Numbered from the stretch's first letter, positions 25,384-34,671 are shown. The stretch: 64,000 nt of DNA from an uncultured Bacteroides sp. (GCA_900766005.1 CAAFTU010000069.1:67938-131937), one strand, 5' to 3'. Program-made: numbers and translations. Notes: a model not told the origin generated them from the letters alone.

Positions 25384-26224
25384 AAGTAATGCTGCTGTTA
25401 AGGCCTTCGGAAATAAATGCTCCTCCGACCGATGTGTAATTATTATTCTTCACCTCCGTATATTGTACCGCTTCGGCCGACTTGGCCTTGACCGTTCCCA
25501 GCGTGACATCTAACACGCCTTCAACCGCCTGTACAGCGTCCACCAGTTTGGTCTTGTTAAACGTACCTCCATACACAATAGCGGCCAGATAATTGTTAAT
25601 GGCATCCACTACCACCGCCTTACCGTCTGATATTCTATTACCTGATGTGTCGATAACAAGAGGATCAATCTGCACACTCATGTTAATGATAATCTTATCG
25701 GCCGGAATTGATTTAATCGACATTGTAATACCGGCTATTTTCATTTTATTCAGATAACTCTCGAAGGCCGCCAGTTCAGACTCGTTCAATGGCTCCGGCT
25801 TTCCGCCGCTATCTTTCGACACCAGCACCTGAACACTTCCTCCAAGGTCACGCACTGCAGCATATTGAACAATCTGCAGTTTCTCATTGACAGTCTGATA
25901 TCCATACGTGGCCGTCTCTGGAAGATAGACCAGATTATCCCCATATTGGAAGGCCAGACAAATACGATGATACCATGCCACCGATGCCACTATTGCCTGA
26001 CTGATTTGGGCATCCACATCCTTACGCAGCTGGTCAAACATCACCTCCAGTCCATACGCACATACAGCCACGATATACAGCAGAATATTTTCGATAGAAA
26101 CAGTGCTGAATGTAGTGTCCCAGGTAGCATCTTCACCGGTAATACCATACGCCGTTCGAAGCGTTTCATCAGTCATGAAACGGTCCGTCATCGTTTTTTT
26201 GATCTCTTGAATACTTCTTACCAT
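25373..26224 (-). CDS. Baseplate J-like protein (Mu gp47 type)
   Basis: 283 residues from ATG 26224, which lies just after the LysM gene; the longer frame would run into that gene. Wedge component of contractile-tail baseplates. Typical segments are MKIAGITMSIKSIPADKIIINM and the internal DAINNYLAAIVYGGTFNKTKLVDAVQAVEGV of baseplate J proteins. It is followed by the gp48-like gene with an 11-nt overlap. Confidence 0.85.
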   Translation of the reverse strand: MVRSIQEIKKTMTDRFMTDETLRTAYGITGEDATWDTTFSTVSIENILLYIVAVCAYGLEVMFDQLRKDVDAQISQAIVASVAWYHRICLAFQYGDNLVYLPETATYGYQTVNEKLQIVQYAAVRDLGGSVQVLVSKDSGGKPEPLNESELAAFESYLNKMKIAGITMSIKSIPADKIIINMSVQIDPLVIDTSGNRISDGKAVVVDAINNYLAAIVYGGTFNKTKLVDAVQAVEGVLDVTLGTVKAKSAEAVQYTEVKNNNYTSVGGAFISEGLNSSITYVV

Positions 26225-26240
26225 AATATTAAATTTGAGA

Positions 26241-26522
26241 TTACATAAATTCTTTTGTGAACTGATCCGTAAATATCCGAAGTCGGATTTCACTTTCTGC
26301 GCTCTCACTGGTAGCCGGTGACACCCTGTTGTTCTTGCAATAAGTCTCCATTTCTCGATTCACCACTACATCCGGAAGCAACAGTTCAGCGCCTGTTTCC
26401 AGATTGGCTGTCGGTGACAGATCATTAGCCTGGGCTATCAAGAAGGCCGCAGACACATCACCGTATTCCTGAATTGCAATATCCAGCATCGTCTGATGCG
26501 CCAACACTTTAACCGTCTTCAT
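26241..26522 (-). CDS. Tail protein X-like, LysM-containing
   Basis: 93 residues. A LysM-like N-terminal module (LAHQTMLDIAIQEYGDVSAAFLIAQANDL ... GAELLLPD). In P2- and Mu-like phages the small tail protein gpX carries such a module at the tail hub. It overlaps the start region of the spanin gene by 4 nt. Confidence 0.8.
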   Translation of the reverse strand: MKTVKVLAHQTMLDIAIQEYGDVSAAFLIAQANDLSPTANLETGAELLLPDVVVNREMETYCKNNRVSPATSESAESEIRLRIFTDQFTKEFM

Positions 26523-27073
26523 GGCAATTTTTTATATATTAACTTGATAACAATAATACCAATAAAAACACCTCCCAGCCACATGAGTGCCGCCTGCCAC
26601 CAGCTGATGGCTGCCTTCCGTTCTGTCTGCAGGTTACTGATGGCTGTCTCCATCCGGGTAAGCTGCTCATTGATCCGGGTAGTTTCAGTCTGTATCGCGG
26701 TAAGATCAACATTCACCACCATGCTGTCCCTGCGCTGTTCTTTGCTTTCGCTGGAAAAATTACCCGTAGTAGTCGATGTTATATACTGATTTCCGGTACT
26801 GTCAGGCGGCGAAAACTCATCTCTCTGCCATTGGCCGGTCATCTGCGTCAGCTTTTCCTCCCATTTTTGAAAGAACTGATCCAAATCCATCTGGGCTGAA
26901 GAATTATTATCTACCGAAGTTTCATTGTCGATTACAGTCTCAGATTCACTCTCCTTCACTTCATCAATTTTCAGAGGCGACTGCGTTCTGCAGCCTACAG
27001 CCAGCAGAGCCATCAGTATGATGATAAAGCTCTGCATCCAGCTGTACGCTCTGTCAAGCCAACGAGTCAGCAT
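26519..27073 (-). CDS. Unimolecular spanin (u-spanin)
   Basis: 184 residues. The N-terminal signal IIILMALLAVGC ends in a lipobox with Cys28, which would anchor it in the outer membrane. The C-terminus has a membrane span (AALMWLGGVFIGIIVIKLIY) that would sit in the inner membrane. A periplasmic coiled coil (TETTRINEQLTRMETAISNL) connects them. This is the architecture of T1-type u-spanins, which fuse the two membranes in the last lysis step. It follows the holin, endolysin and another membrane protein. Confidence 0.75.
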   Translation of the reverse strand: MLTRWLDRAYSWMQSFIIILMALLAVGCRTQSPLKIDEVKESESETVIDNETSVDNNSSAQMDLDQFFQKWEEKLTQMTGQWQRDEFSPPDSTGNQYITSTTTGNFSSESKEQRRDSMVVNVDLTAIQTETTRINEQLTRMETAISNLQTERKAAISWWQAALMWLGGVFIGIIVIKLIYKKLP

Positions 27074-27567
27074 AAGACAAAGAGATTAATATATATAACC
27101 ATGAAAGCCGCAATTTCAAGCCAGAAGACGGGCTTTGCATCAATCAGCTTACCCAATCCCATCTTGCTGATATACCTGATGATATAAGCCACAGGAAGAA
27201 GCCATACTGTCATTATCCACGGATGCGTACATACTACCCAAGTCTGCGTACATAGCAATACCAACACCGTACCGGAATAATGCACTATCGCGCCTTTTTT
27301 GTCCTTAAAATTCGGAGAAAGAGATATCATCATCATCCCGACAAATGACAGGAATGTCAGGAACTGGTAATTCTCCGGAGTGACCTCCAGCGCCGCGATC
27401 ATCCAGGTAAACCCTGTCATTGACATGCAGGCGCCAAACCATTTATTGTGTTCCAGACGATAATACGTTTCAGACAAAGAGTACGGGATACGTCCCATTT
27501 TCTTGCACATGACAGCTGTGTACACAGCCATAATCAATACTGATATGATTCCGAATAATGTTGCCAT
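27067..27567 (-). CDS. Multi-span membrane protein in the lysis cassette
   Basis: 166 residues from ATG 27567 (MATLFGIISVLIMAVY). About five hydrophobic spans, short loops and no known domain. It lies between the endolysin and spanin genes and overlaps the spanin start by 7 nt, so a second holin or antiholin role is plausible. Confidence 0.6.
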   Translation of the reverse strand: MATLFGIISVLIMAVYTAVMCKKMGRIPYSLSETYYRLEHNKWFGACMSMTGFTWMIAALEVTPENYQFLTFLSFVGMMMISLSPNFKDKKGAIVHYSGTVLVLLCTQTWVVCTHPWIMTVWLLPVAYIIRYISKMGLGKLIDAKPVFWLEIAAFMVIYINLFVLC

Positions 27568-27584
27568 AATATTTCCTTTTAAAA

Positions 27585-27989
27585 TTAAACCAGTTCCCAT
27601 CCGGCTTTCACGTCTTCCATATTAGCCGGAACGCCATTCTCTACCCGGCTGATGGCCGCCGCAAATGCACACATCGTAGCTTCGTCATAGATATCAGGTT
27701 CAAACATCGTAGGAACCTGCATTTCCGCACATACTCGCTGGATGTATCCGGAAGTATTGTTCTCCACAGGTGGTGCCCATCTGTGGATAAAATCTGCAAT
27801 AGTCTTGCAGCCATGTATCCGGCGGTAATTCTGCAGTGTCCGGATTAAGGCCCTGTAGCCCCATTTCATTTCCGTAAACTGGAAAAACTGCTTGTCTGTC
27901 TGCTTCTCACGCAATCCCTGCCATTTATCCTTGGTGATACGGATGTTCCCGGGATTGCAATTCCGTAAACCTCTTGGTAACTGTGTCAT
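27585..27989 (-). CDS. Endolysin / lysozyme-like peptidoglycan hydrolase (P5-type)
   Basis: 134 residues. RGLRNCNPGNIRITKDKWQGL and MKWGYRALIRTLQNYRRIHGCKTIADFIHRWAPP are the signatures of the structural protein P5-like hydrolases seen in many Bacteroides phages and mobile elements. No signal peptide, so release through the holin at 27986 is expected. The start overlaps the holin stop by 4 nt. Confidence 0.8.
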   Translation of the reverse strand: MTQLPRGLRNCNPGNIRITKDKWQGLREKQTDKQFFQFTEMKWGYRALIRTLQNYRRIHGCKTIADFIHRWAPPVENNTSGYIQRVCAEMQVPTMFEPDIYDEATMCAFAAAISRVENGVPANMEDVKAGWELV

Positions 27990-28465
27990 TTCTTTTCCTC
28001 CTTTTTTTCGTTATCTAAAAATTGCTGCAGATAAGGTATCTTTCTGACTACCTCAAAACTCAGGATGTAGTACATGAAGTTAATCGGCCGGGACCTTGGA
28101 AAGAGCTTTCTAAGGTTTCTCAGGATGTTCACTCCGTAGAAGTAGCATATCGCATACACAATGCCGGTAATGCACTGCAGGGCGCCGTCCAAATTCTTCA
28201 TTTTTTCTCCAATGATATAAATGCTCAGCACGATCACGTAGAACACAAAGGTTTCAAGCAAGCAGTGAAAGAATTTACGGTTGCTGAACCGTTCGTGTTT
28301 TGCCACAATACCGGCAATAAGTCCGGCCAGACAGTTGATCACGAAAATGAAGAAGATGACGAATACCATGTCCTTGACCGGCGCGAAGTAAGCCAGTGTA
28401 ATGCTGAACAGCGTTGCCAGCATATTCTTGATGATTGTAATTATTTCCATATCTTGATTTTTCAT
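27986..28465 (-). CDS. Phage holin
   Basis: 159 residues with an N-terminal hydrophobic region of three or so spans (LFSITLAYFAPVKDMVFVIFFIFVINCLAG, ETFVFYVIVLSIYIIG) and a charged C-terminal tail ending KKEEKK. This resembles the Bacteroidetes holin family. Directly followed by the endolysin gene with an overlap. Confidence 0.75.
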   Translation of the reverse strand: MKNQDMEIITIIKNMLATLFSITLAYFAPVKDMVFVIFFIFVINCLAGLIAGIVAKHERFSNRKFFHCLLETFVFYVIVLSIYIIGEKMKNLDGALQCITGIVYAICYFYGVNILRNLRKLFPRSRPINFMYYILSFEVVRKIPYLQQFLDNEKKEEKK

Positions 28466-28467
28466 AA

Positions 28468-28776
28468 TTAATAATGAGCGTCAACACTGATACCAGTATT
28501 ACTTACTACCACATTATCTACTGTCTGTCCGTCCAGTTCAAGCTGCTCTCTTATTTCCGTTCTCCACGCCAGCGGATCGTGATCGAGCAACATATCTGTA
28601 ATACCTGCACCCACATAAGGAGATTCTTTAAATTCACCTTTGTATGCGCCTATTATCAATGCTTGATTTTGATATAGAGTATTACCTAATACCATGCCGG
28701 ATATAATTTTCCCGTCATCATCCCTTACTGGAGATATCAGGACATCATATTCTGAAGTTATCTGTATACCTGTCAT
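28468..28776 (-). CDS. Baseplate wedge protein (gp25/gpW-like, Mu gp46 position)
   Basis: 102 residues. Segment YVGAGITDMLLDHDPLAWRTEIREQLELDG fits the gp46/gpW family of small wedge proteins that link sheath to baseplate. It lies between the spike gene and the lysis cassette, the order expected apart from the inserted lysis genes. Confidence 0.75.
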   Translation of the reverse strand: MTGIQITSEYDVLISPVRDDDGKIISGMVLGNTLYQNQALIIGAYKGEFKESPYVGAGITDMLLDHDPLAWRTEIREQLELDGQTVDNVVVSNTGISVDAHY

Positions 28777-28777
28777 A

Positions 28778-29266
28778 TCAGTGAGTTATTGTTTTATCCT
28801 CGTAATCTTCTCTATTAAAAACATCAGCCTTACTTACCGGTGACGGAGCTGTAACGCTTCCGCTACCAGGCTGAACTCCTGTAATCTGATGTGTATGACT
28901 GTTGAATTTATCAACAAGTGCATTGATCTTGTCGGTTAGTGCAACAATGTTAACCAGTCCTCCCAGTTTTCCGCCGTTTATCGTAATACTCTCTGCCTGA
29001 TCTACCACAAGGACAACCAGCTGCGACAAGTCTCCGGAAAGGCTGCCTACCGTTACGGCAGTTCCGACGGCAGGGACTATCAGCAGATTACTTTCGTTCT
29101 TTGAAGTGGATGCTCTGAGCCTTATTCCATCAACATCAAGTGGTCCGAACGTAACAGTGCAAGTTAAACCTTCCACGCTCTTAACGATCCCCTGGTATAT
29201 GGCTATCTTGTTCCCACGGCCTAACAACTGTGCCAGATTATCAGAAAGTCTTTTATAATTATCCAT
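28778..29266 (-). CDS. Baseplate spike protein (gpV/Mu gp45-like)
   Basis: 162 residues. An N-terminal OB-fold-like part (GIVKSVEGLTCTVTFGPLDVDGIRLRA, then SNLLIVPAVGTAVTVGSLSGDLSQLVVL) is followed by a beta-helix stalk and a Ser/Gly/Pro-rich end. The HTHQITGVQPGSGSVTAPSP motif is typical of phage spikes. It forms the membrane-piercing tip of the contractile tail. Confidence 0.85.
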   Translation of the reverse strand: MDNYKRLSDNLAQLLGRGNKIAIYQGIVKSVEGLTCTVTFGPLDVDGIRLRASTSKNESNLLIVPAVGTAVTVGSLSGDLSQLVVLVVDQAESITINGGKLGGLVNIVALTDKINALVDKFNSHTHQITGVQPGSGSVTAPSPVSKADVFNREDYEDKTITH

Positions 29267-29271
29267 AAGCG

Positions 29272-30225
29272 CTAACTTAATCGTATACCCAATTCTATTG
29301 TTCGTTTGCCTCCAGAACTGGAAAATTCAGTAGTGACAGACCTGACATAATATTGCCCGTCCTTATATTCATAGTCTGCATCATGCAGCTGTGCAACATC
29401 TCCCGGCTGACAGTAAGGTATCATCCATGTTGTTATCGTCCCGTCATATCCGTCAAATGAAAATCTCTTTACCTCGGATTCTCCACGCTGCTTCATTGAA
29501 GCATCATCACTCGAAGCAGACCTGACTTCTACACGATCACCACCTGTGGCACCAACTTCATATTCTTTCACTTTCCCATCTGGTAAAAGAGCTTTCACCA
29601 CTACGCGTACCTTACGATCTTCAGCACGTCTGTATGTCAAGTCACACTCTTCGATGTTATAAGCAAAATCATAATATACGTCATTACCTTTCTTAGAGGC
29701 CGGTGGATGAATGTGAAGAACATTTCCTTGCAGATATATATCTGCTCCGCATTCTTCCTGCACTTTCTTCAGGACATCATATCCAGTAGCTGTATGGATG
29801 ACAAACTTTTCATACTTCCAGGTGTAATCGCAGTCGATCTCATAACCGCCCCCTATACCTTCCACCACTTTTTTCAACAACGTATCGAGCGTCACATTAT
29901 TCATCACTTCATCCGGTATCGGGACACGGAACTTAAACAAGTCATCTTCACACTCCAGAGTAATGCTTCCGTTATCTGTAGCCACCCGCTGCACATATCC
30001 TGTAAATTCATCTTTCAGTCCGGTTTCCAAATATCCCAGTTTTACAGTTATCCGGTCACCCCGATGAATCATACTTTCAATATTCAACGCTTTGTTATAT
30101 TCCGATGCCGGAAGCGTTACAACAGCTGTATCGGCAAGAAGCTCGACACTTCTGTGTATCTCTACGCTATCCAGCATACCCAGCCGGAAATCACCTACCT
30201 GTATGTCATAGCCCATTGTATACAT
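29272..30225 (-). CDS. Tail hub protein (gpD / Mu gp44-like)
   Basis: 317 residues. The late-control gpD family forms the hub that joins tube to spike. Matching elements are RGDRITVKLGYLETGLKDEFTGYVQRV, the domain of EEDLFKF-type strands, and YDVLKKVQEECGADIYLQGNVLHIHPP. It sits between the DUF6046-type gene and the spike gene. Confidence 0.85.
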   Translation of the reverse strand: MYTMGYDIQVGDFRLGMLDSVEIHRSVELLADTAVVTLPASEYNKALNIESMIHRGDRITVKLGYLETGLKDEFTGYVQRVATDNGSITLECEDDLFKFRVPIPDEVMNNVTLDTLLKKVVEGIGGGYEIDCDYTWKYEKFVIHTATGYDVLKKVQEECGADIYLQGNVLHIHPPASKKGNDVYYDFAYNIEECDLTYRRAEDRKVRVVVKALLPDGKVKEYEVGATGGDRVEVRSASSDDASMKQRGESEVKRFSFDGYDGTITTWMIPYCQPGDVAQLHDADYEYKDGQYYVRSVTTEFSSSGGKRTIELGIRLS

Positions 30226-30226
30226 A

Positions 30227-30835
30227 TCATTTCAAGTCACTACGTTTCAGCAGCAGCTTATACGTATCATCACTGTAGGCGGATATCGAATAAGCCTGGT
30301 TCTGTACCCCTGCCGTAAATGGAAATTCATAATTTTCTATCACTATCTGATTAATACTATATAATTCGAATAGAGGACAACGGACTTTCAGTTTAGCCGA
30401 CTCGCATAAGGATTTGAGCTTCTGTACATCTTTGCCAGGATAATCATTTTGGGTAAGATTCATGAGCACTCCTTCTATCTTAATCTGATAATCATCCTGA
30501 GTCCATCTCTCCTTGATGCTTCCCCGGATCTTTCCTTTTGACACCTGACGACGCACAATAATATTCTTACCGATAATCGTAATCAGCGGTTCAATCGGAA
30601 GAAGCCACCATTCACCGCCTTCCGGCTGGACCTCCAGCGGAAAACGCATCGGAACACCCAGTGCATTAGTACGCACCATATCTTCCAGTTCTGCTTCATC
30701 CAGTTTCATCAGATCCGTATAATCATCCGGATCTTCTTGACCTACTACAGGGTTCTTAAACAACCAGTATGGAGGCACCTTCAGCCCTATTGTACGAGCC
30801 GCTATATTACCCAATATAAATTTACTTACACTCAT
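30227..30835 (-). CDS. Tail protein in the Mu gp43 position (DUF6046-like)
   Basis: 202 residues. Contains the strands ITIIGKNIIVRRQVSKGKIRGSIKERW and LYSINQIVIENYEFPFTAG, a pattern I associate with a Bacteroidota phage tail family (DUF6046, from memory). Its role is probably tube-hub connection, inferred from position between tape measure and hub. The start overlaps the tape measure end by 4 nt. Confidence 0.7.
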   Translation of the reverse strand: MSVSKFILGNIAARTIGLKVPPYWLFKNPVVGQEDPDDYTDLMKLDEAELEDMVRTNALGVPMRFPLEVQPEGGEWWLLPIEPLITIIGKNIIVRRQVSKGKIRGSIKERWTQDDYQIKIEGVLMNLTQNDYPGKDVQKLKSLCESAKLKVRCPLFELYSINQIVIENYEFPFTAGVQNQAYSISAYSDDTYKLLLKRSDLK

Positions 30836-32544
30836 CTTGCTGCCGACATTGCTGTTTCAAGACTACGGTTTATACACTCCAGGACAATGCGCTGAATTTC
30901 TGCCGTATCAGCCTTATCCATCATCGTGACATTCAGGTAGTCAAAGAATTTGGTTATATTCACTGTTATCTGCGTATTTCTGGTACCTCCGGTAGTAATA
31001 TCATTGGCTTTCCCGGATACATTATTCTGAACCGGTTTTACCGGTGATGTACTACTGCTTTCAGTACCAGCAGCTGCTTTTGAATCGCTAATCATCGCTT
31101 CCTTGGCTTTTTGCTTAGCCAGTTCACGAGACAAATGCTGTTGATAAAGAGTTCCTGTATTACTCATTATCGCAGATGTCTTTCCGGCAAATTTTTGTGC
31201 AGATTCAACGCCCAACAGTTTTTTTGAACCTGATTGTGCCTGCTGCCAAGCACCTTCAAAATCTCCTTTTATCAAGGATTTCAATGCTTTTCCAACAGCG
31301 CCGATACCATCTACGATTTCCCAGAAACGGTCTACCACAGCATCTTTTATTGCATTTCCAAATCCCTTCATTGTATCCCATACGGTAAGAATGAATGCAC
31401 GGAATCCGGCAAATTTGTTCCAGCAATAAATAACACCGGCCGTAAGAGCCGAGACAGCTGCTATTACAAGCCCTATCGGATTAGCCGACATAGCAATATT
31501 AAGCAGCCATTGTATTTTTTCGGCCGCCATCATAGCCGTTACCTGTGCCCACTGTGCTATCGTCCATCCTTTAAGGATCGTTGTGCTGACAAACATATAA
31601 GTGTTATATCCGGCCCATGCAGCTGCGGCTGTATAGATATAAGGCGCTAAAGTCTGGAAGTTATCGACCATCCATCTTACGCCCTTTTCCATACTTTTAA
31701 TTAATGGCAAAGAGTGTGTCATTATATTGCTGAGAGCGTCAAATGAAGGTATCAGTAAAGGCTCTATTACCTTGTAAAGACTTAATAAAGTATCTTTAAA
31801 CTGATCTCCCAGCTGTCCAAATCTACCAAAAGGAGTCTGAGCAATGCGGTCTACCATACCATAGTATTTTCCTCCCTGACTGGTAGCCGCCTGCATGGCT
31901 TGTACCATAAGGTCAAAGCTTATGTTTCCTTTGCTCATTTCATCCTTCAGCTCAGCCATAGACTTTCCTGTCAGTTTCGCTATGTCATTAAGCGGATTAT
32001 ATCCGTTACTGATAAGCTGAAACAAATCCTGTCCCTGCAATTTTCCGGCAGCCGCCACCTGAGAGAATACCAAAGATAAGCCTTTGAATCTTTCAGAATT
32101 ACCCATAGCGATATCTCCGAGCATCTTCAGTGAAGGGATTATCTTCTGCTGTTCCACTCCAAAACCAAGCATAGTCTGCGCAGCCTCCTGCACTCCAAGG
32201 CGTGAATAAGGAGAATCTGCCGCATATCGGTTCATCTGGTTCAGCATGTCAGCCGCTTTCTGCTGTGATCCTAACATCACCTCAAACGATACAGCTGTAC
32301 GGTCAGCATCCATTCCCAGCTTTGAAACGACTCCAATACCTGCAGTCATTGCCACAATCGGATTTGTAAAAAAATCCGCACCAGGCAAGGACATTATTGC
32401 CGTTCTCAGCTTTCCGCCTATCGTAGACGACAAGCGGTCTGCCGAACGATCGGCAGCATTCAGCCGTTCCTGCAAGCGTGTTACCTGACCGATAACACCA
32501 TTATCCTTGCTTCGGATGTCTATCAGAAATTGGAGAATGTTCAT
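30832..32544 (-). CDS. Tail tape measure protein
   Basis: 570 residues, short for a tape measure, which implies a short contractile tail. The N-terminal TP901-type region has GVQEAAQTMLGFGVEQQKIIP and GQDLFQLISNGYNPLND. Central hydrophobic segments (AMSANPIGLVIAAVSALTAG) precede a Lys/Ser-rich C-terminus. It follows the frameshifting chaperone, the universal order in long-tailed phages. Confidence 0.9.
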   Translation of the reverse strand: MNILQFLIDIRSKDNGVIGQVTRLQERLNAADRSADRLSSTIGGKLRTAIMSLPGADFFTNPIVAMTAGIGVVSKLGMDADRTAVSFEVMLGSQQKAADMLNQMNRYAADSPYSRLGVQEAAQTMLGFGVEQQKIIPSLKMLGDIAMGNSERFKGLSLVFSQVAAAGKLQGQDLFQLISNGYNPLNDIAKLTGKSMAELKDEMSKGNISFDLMVQAMQAATSQGGKYYGMVDRIAQTPFGRFGQLGDQFKDTLLSLYKVIEPLLIPSFDALSNIMTHSLPLIKSMEKGVRWMVDNFQTLAPYIYTAAAAWAGYNTYMFVSTTILKGWTIAQWAQVTAMMAAEKIQWLLNIAMSANPIGLVIAAVSALTAGVIYCWNKFAGFRAFILTVWDTMKGFGNAIKDAVVDRFWEIVDGIGAVGKALKSLIKGDFEGAWQQAQSGSKKLLGVESAQKFAGKTSAIMSNTGTLYQQHLSRELAKQKAKEAMISDSKAAAGTESSSTSPVKPVQNNVSGKANDITTGGTRNTQITVNITKFFDYLNVTMMDKADTAEIQRIVLECINRSLETAMSAAR

Positions 32545-32545
32545 A

Positions 32546-33015
32546 TTACCTGTTTGCTTTTGCTTCGTTTTTTCGAATATCTGCCAGCTGCGCTATTGTC
32601 TGTGCCCACTCTTCATCAGTCAACGTATCAGGATCTATGTGCAGGTAATACCGTAACATGGTATTATAATATCCTACCCAATTAGCCTGAAAAGTCCCGT
32701 CCGCGTCCTCTACAATTTTTTTAACTCAGCCTGTTTTACTTCACTCATGCTTTCAATCTGCGCCGATACAGCGAAGAAATATGAATCGACTGTCTTGATT
32801 TCGTTATCTCCATCAATCCAGCATACGTTCAGCATGGCTTCCTGCAGTTTGATAGGATCTTTTCCTCCGTTACTTGCAATCATCGCATAAGAGTAATCCT
32901 GGCGCTTAGGCTTGTGAAGTACACAAGATTTGTCGTCTACAGTGACTTCAAATACGTTGTTTTCACCCCATTTCTCTTTCCACGATTTAAGCTGTTCTTC
33001 TGTGTATTTAAACAT
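32546..33015 (-). CDS. Tail assembly chaperone, -1 frameshift product (G/GT type)
   Basis: The 0-frame gene ends at 32710. Just before its stop the mRNA reads TTA AAA AAA TTG TAG, an A AAA AAA slippery heptamer (32716-32722 on the plus strand as seven T). A -1 slip would continue as IVEDADGTFQANWVGYYNTM through to a TAA at 32546-32548, 1 nt before the tape measure ATG. This is the arrangement of lambda G/GT and of Mu. The long product would recruit the tape measure protein. Frameshifting is inferred. Confidence 0.8.
32710..33015 (-). CDS. Tail assembly chaperone, short form (Mu gp41 position)
   Basis: 101 residues, starting FKYTEEQLKSWKEKWG and ending MSEVKQAELKKL. It lies between tail tube and tape measure genes. 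Hydrophilic and helical like other tail chaperones. Its end contains the slippery site described for the long form. Confidence 0.8.
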   Translation of the reverse strand: MFKYTEEQLKSWKEKWGENNVFEVTVDDKSCVLHKPKRQDYSYAMIASNGGKDPIKLQEAMLNVCWIDGDNEIKTVDSYFFAVSAQIESMSEVKQAELKKL

Positions 33016-33033
33016 ATTTTAATCAGTTTTTAA

Positions 33034-33456
33034 TTATACATATCCGTTAATGATATCCAGCGCAATGCCGGGCAATTCATGTTCCGAAAACTTATCTCCC
33101 TGATTCATACCTTTGGGAATTTCGGTAAATTCAAAACCCTTAATCAAATCAGTAACAATTACGTCACCTTTAGTAGGATTTCCGTATGATACCAGAATAT
33201 CGGTCTGAACGTCGAGAGCATCACCACCGGCTGCAATTTCCAGGGCTTCCAGTTCACTCTGCAAAAGAGTGATAGAACCCTCATAGCTCTTGTTTCCGCG
33301 CTGGATACTGTGCGGTTTGTTCCCTTTAGCATACAAGGCTTCTTTCTCCTGTTTTTTTACATAAGAAATAGCCCTAAATTTAGTCACAGGACGACCGGCT
33401 ACTATTGCCGTAATGTCACTGTACTCATACTCTTTACTGTTAAATACTTCTGCCAT
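33034..33456 (-). CDS. Tail tube protein
   Basis: 140 residues from ATG 33456 (MAEVFNSKEYEYSD), 4 nt after the sheath stop; an earlier ATG at 33480 would overlap the sheath gene. Beta-rich with HSIQRGNKSYEGSITLLQSELEALE, the pattern of Mu gpM / P2 FII-like tube proteins. Forms the inner tube of the contractile tail. Confidence 0.85.
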   Translation of the reverse strand: MAEVFNSKEYEYSDITAIVAGRPVTKFRAISYVKKQEKEALYAKGNKPHSIQRGNKSYEGSITLLQSELEALEIAAGGDALDVQTDILVSYGNPTKGDVIVTDLIKGFEFTEIPKGMNQGDKFSEHELPGIALDIINGYV

Positions 33457-33460
33457 ACCG

Positions 33461-34657
33461 TTATGCATTAGTCTGTACACTGAATCCTAATTCCATCACT
33501 ACGTTACGGGCATATCCGTATGGACGCACCTTCAATGTCATGTTGATAGTAGAGGTGGCCAGTACATTCTGCGTAGGATCAATATAGCAGGTTGCCCCAC
33601 TTTCTCCTGCAGACGTATCTGCACTTAATTCACCTTTTGCCGTCATCTGCGCATTAATAGCACTTTCCACAGTAGACTGCCAGCTTTTCAAAACACCGGT
33701 CTGCATCGTTCCGTCCTGATTGACATATACTTCATCCAGCAAGAAGTCAAGAATAGTATTATATGCAATCCGGTATGCCTTGTCGATGACACGCCGATTA
33801 GCCAGATGTGCATAATCGTCAGTATTCTTAACACACAAGCGGTCATCGGTAAAGAAATAACCGGAACGTCCTACATAAGTACGCGGAGTAATATATCCCT
33901 TGTCGTAAATGGCAGCAATATCGTCCATGCTGTCTTCTACCGGATCGCTTCCCAGATACATCACATCCGGATAAAGAGAACCGTCGCGCACACGTCCGAT
34001 GTTACGCTGTACTGGAGAGATAGCCACACGTCCGGCAAAAAGTCCCATAGCGGCTCCATCGCTGTCTTTCACGGTGTCACCGATAACGATGCATACGCGG
34101 TTGTCTTCACCGTCCTTCAAGTCTTTAAGCGAAGAAGCATCTTTATAACTCCTGCCTTCCAATGCAATAAAAATCGGGGCATATAAATCTGTAGTAGCCC
34201 ATTCGGCCAAAGCCTGTGCTTTCGTCAAAGCGGTAAAAACATCCGGATCAAGTCCTTCAGTTGCTTCCACTTCTTCAGCGTCCGGATCACGTGCAATAAT
34301 CAATCCGCGAAGAGCGCCTTTCTGGCTTTGAAGCAATCCACGCAGCGCACCGCTATTCTTATCGCACAGATCTGTCATTTTTGTAGTTTTGGCCACTGCA
34401 TAGATTACTACCGGAGTTCCTTCCTCTGCTTCCTGATAAAACTCCTGTACCATTTTGTACAGTCCGGCATTATTCTCTTTTGTCACTCCCAAATCAGTCA
34501 GTGCAAGCAACCGTCGAATAGTATATGCCGTATTCAGTTTGAAAGTCTCAGAAACTTCCGTACCGCCGCACACCAGCGCCAGCAGACCGTCCTGACTTGC
34601 AGAGACGATACCCAGCTGCCCGTTCAAAAACTTAATCGAAATCTTAGGTAATGCCAT
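33461..34657 (-). CDS. Contractile tail sheath protein (DUF2586-like)
   Basis: 398 residues. N-terminus PKISIKFLNGQLGIVSASQDG and central AIYDKGYITPRTYVGRSGYFFTDDRLC with a C-terminal NVLATSTINMTLKVRPYGYARNVVMELGF match Bacteroidota sheath proteins of this family. It is the outer sheath that contracts to inject DNA. Lies between capsid and tube genes as in Mu. Confidence 0.88.
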   Translation of the reverse strand: MALPKISIKFLNGQLGIVSASQDGLLALVCGGTEVSETFKLNTAYTIRRLLALTDLGVTKENNAGLYKMVQEFYQEAEEGTPVVIYAVAKTTKMTDLCDKNSGALRGLLQSQKGALRGLIIARDPDAEEVEATEGLDPDVFTALTKAQALAEWATTDLYAPIFIALEGRSYKDASSLKDLKDGEDNRVCIVIGDTVKDSDGAAMGLFAGRVAISPVQRNIGRVRDGSLYPDVMYLGSDPVEDSMDDIAAIYDKGYITPRTYVGRSGYFFTDDRLCVKNTDDYAHLANRRVIDKAYRIAYNTILDFLLDEVYVNQDGTMQTGVLKSWQSTVESAINAQMTAKGELSADTSAGESGATCYIDPTQNVLATSTINMTLKVRPYGYARNVVMELGFSVQTNA

Positions 34658-34671
34658 AAGCGGTCCTCCTG

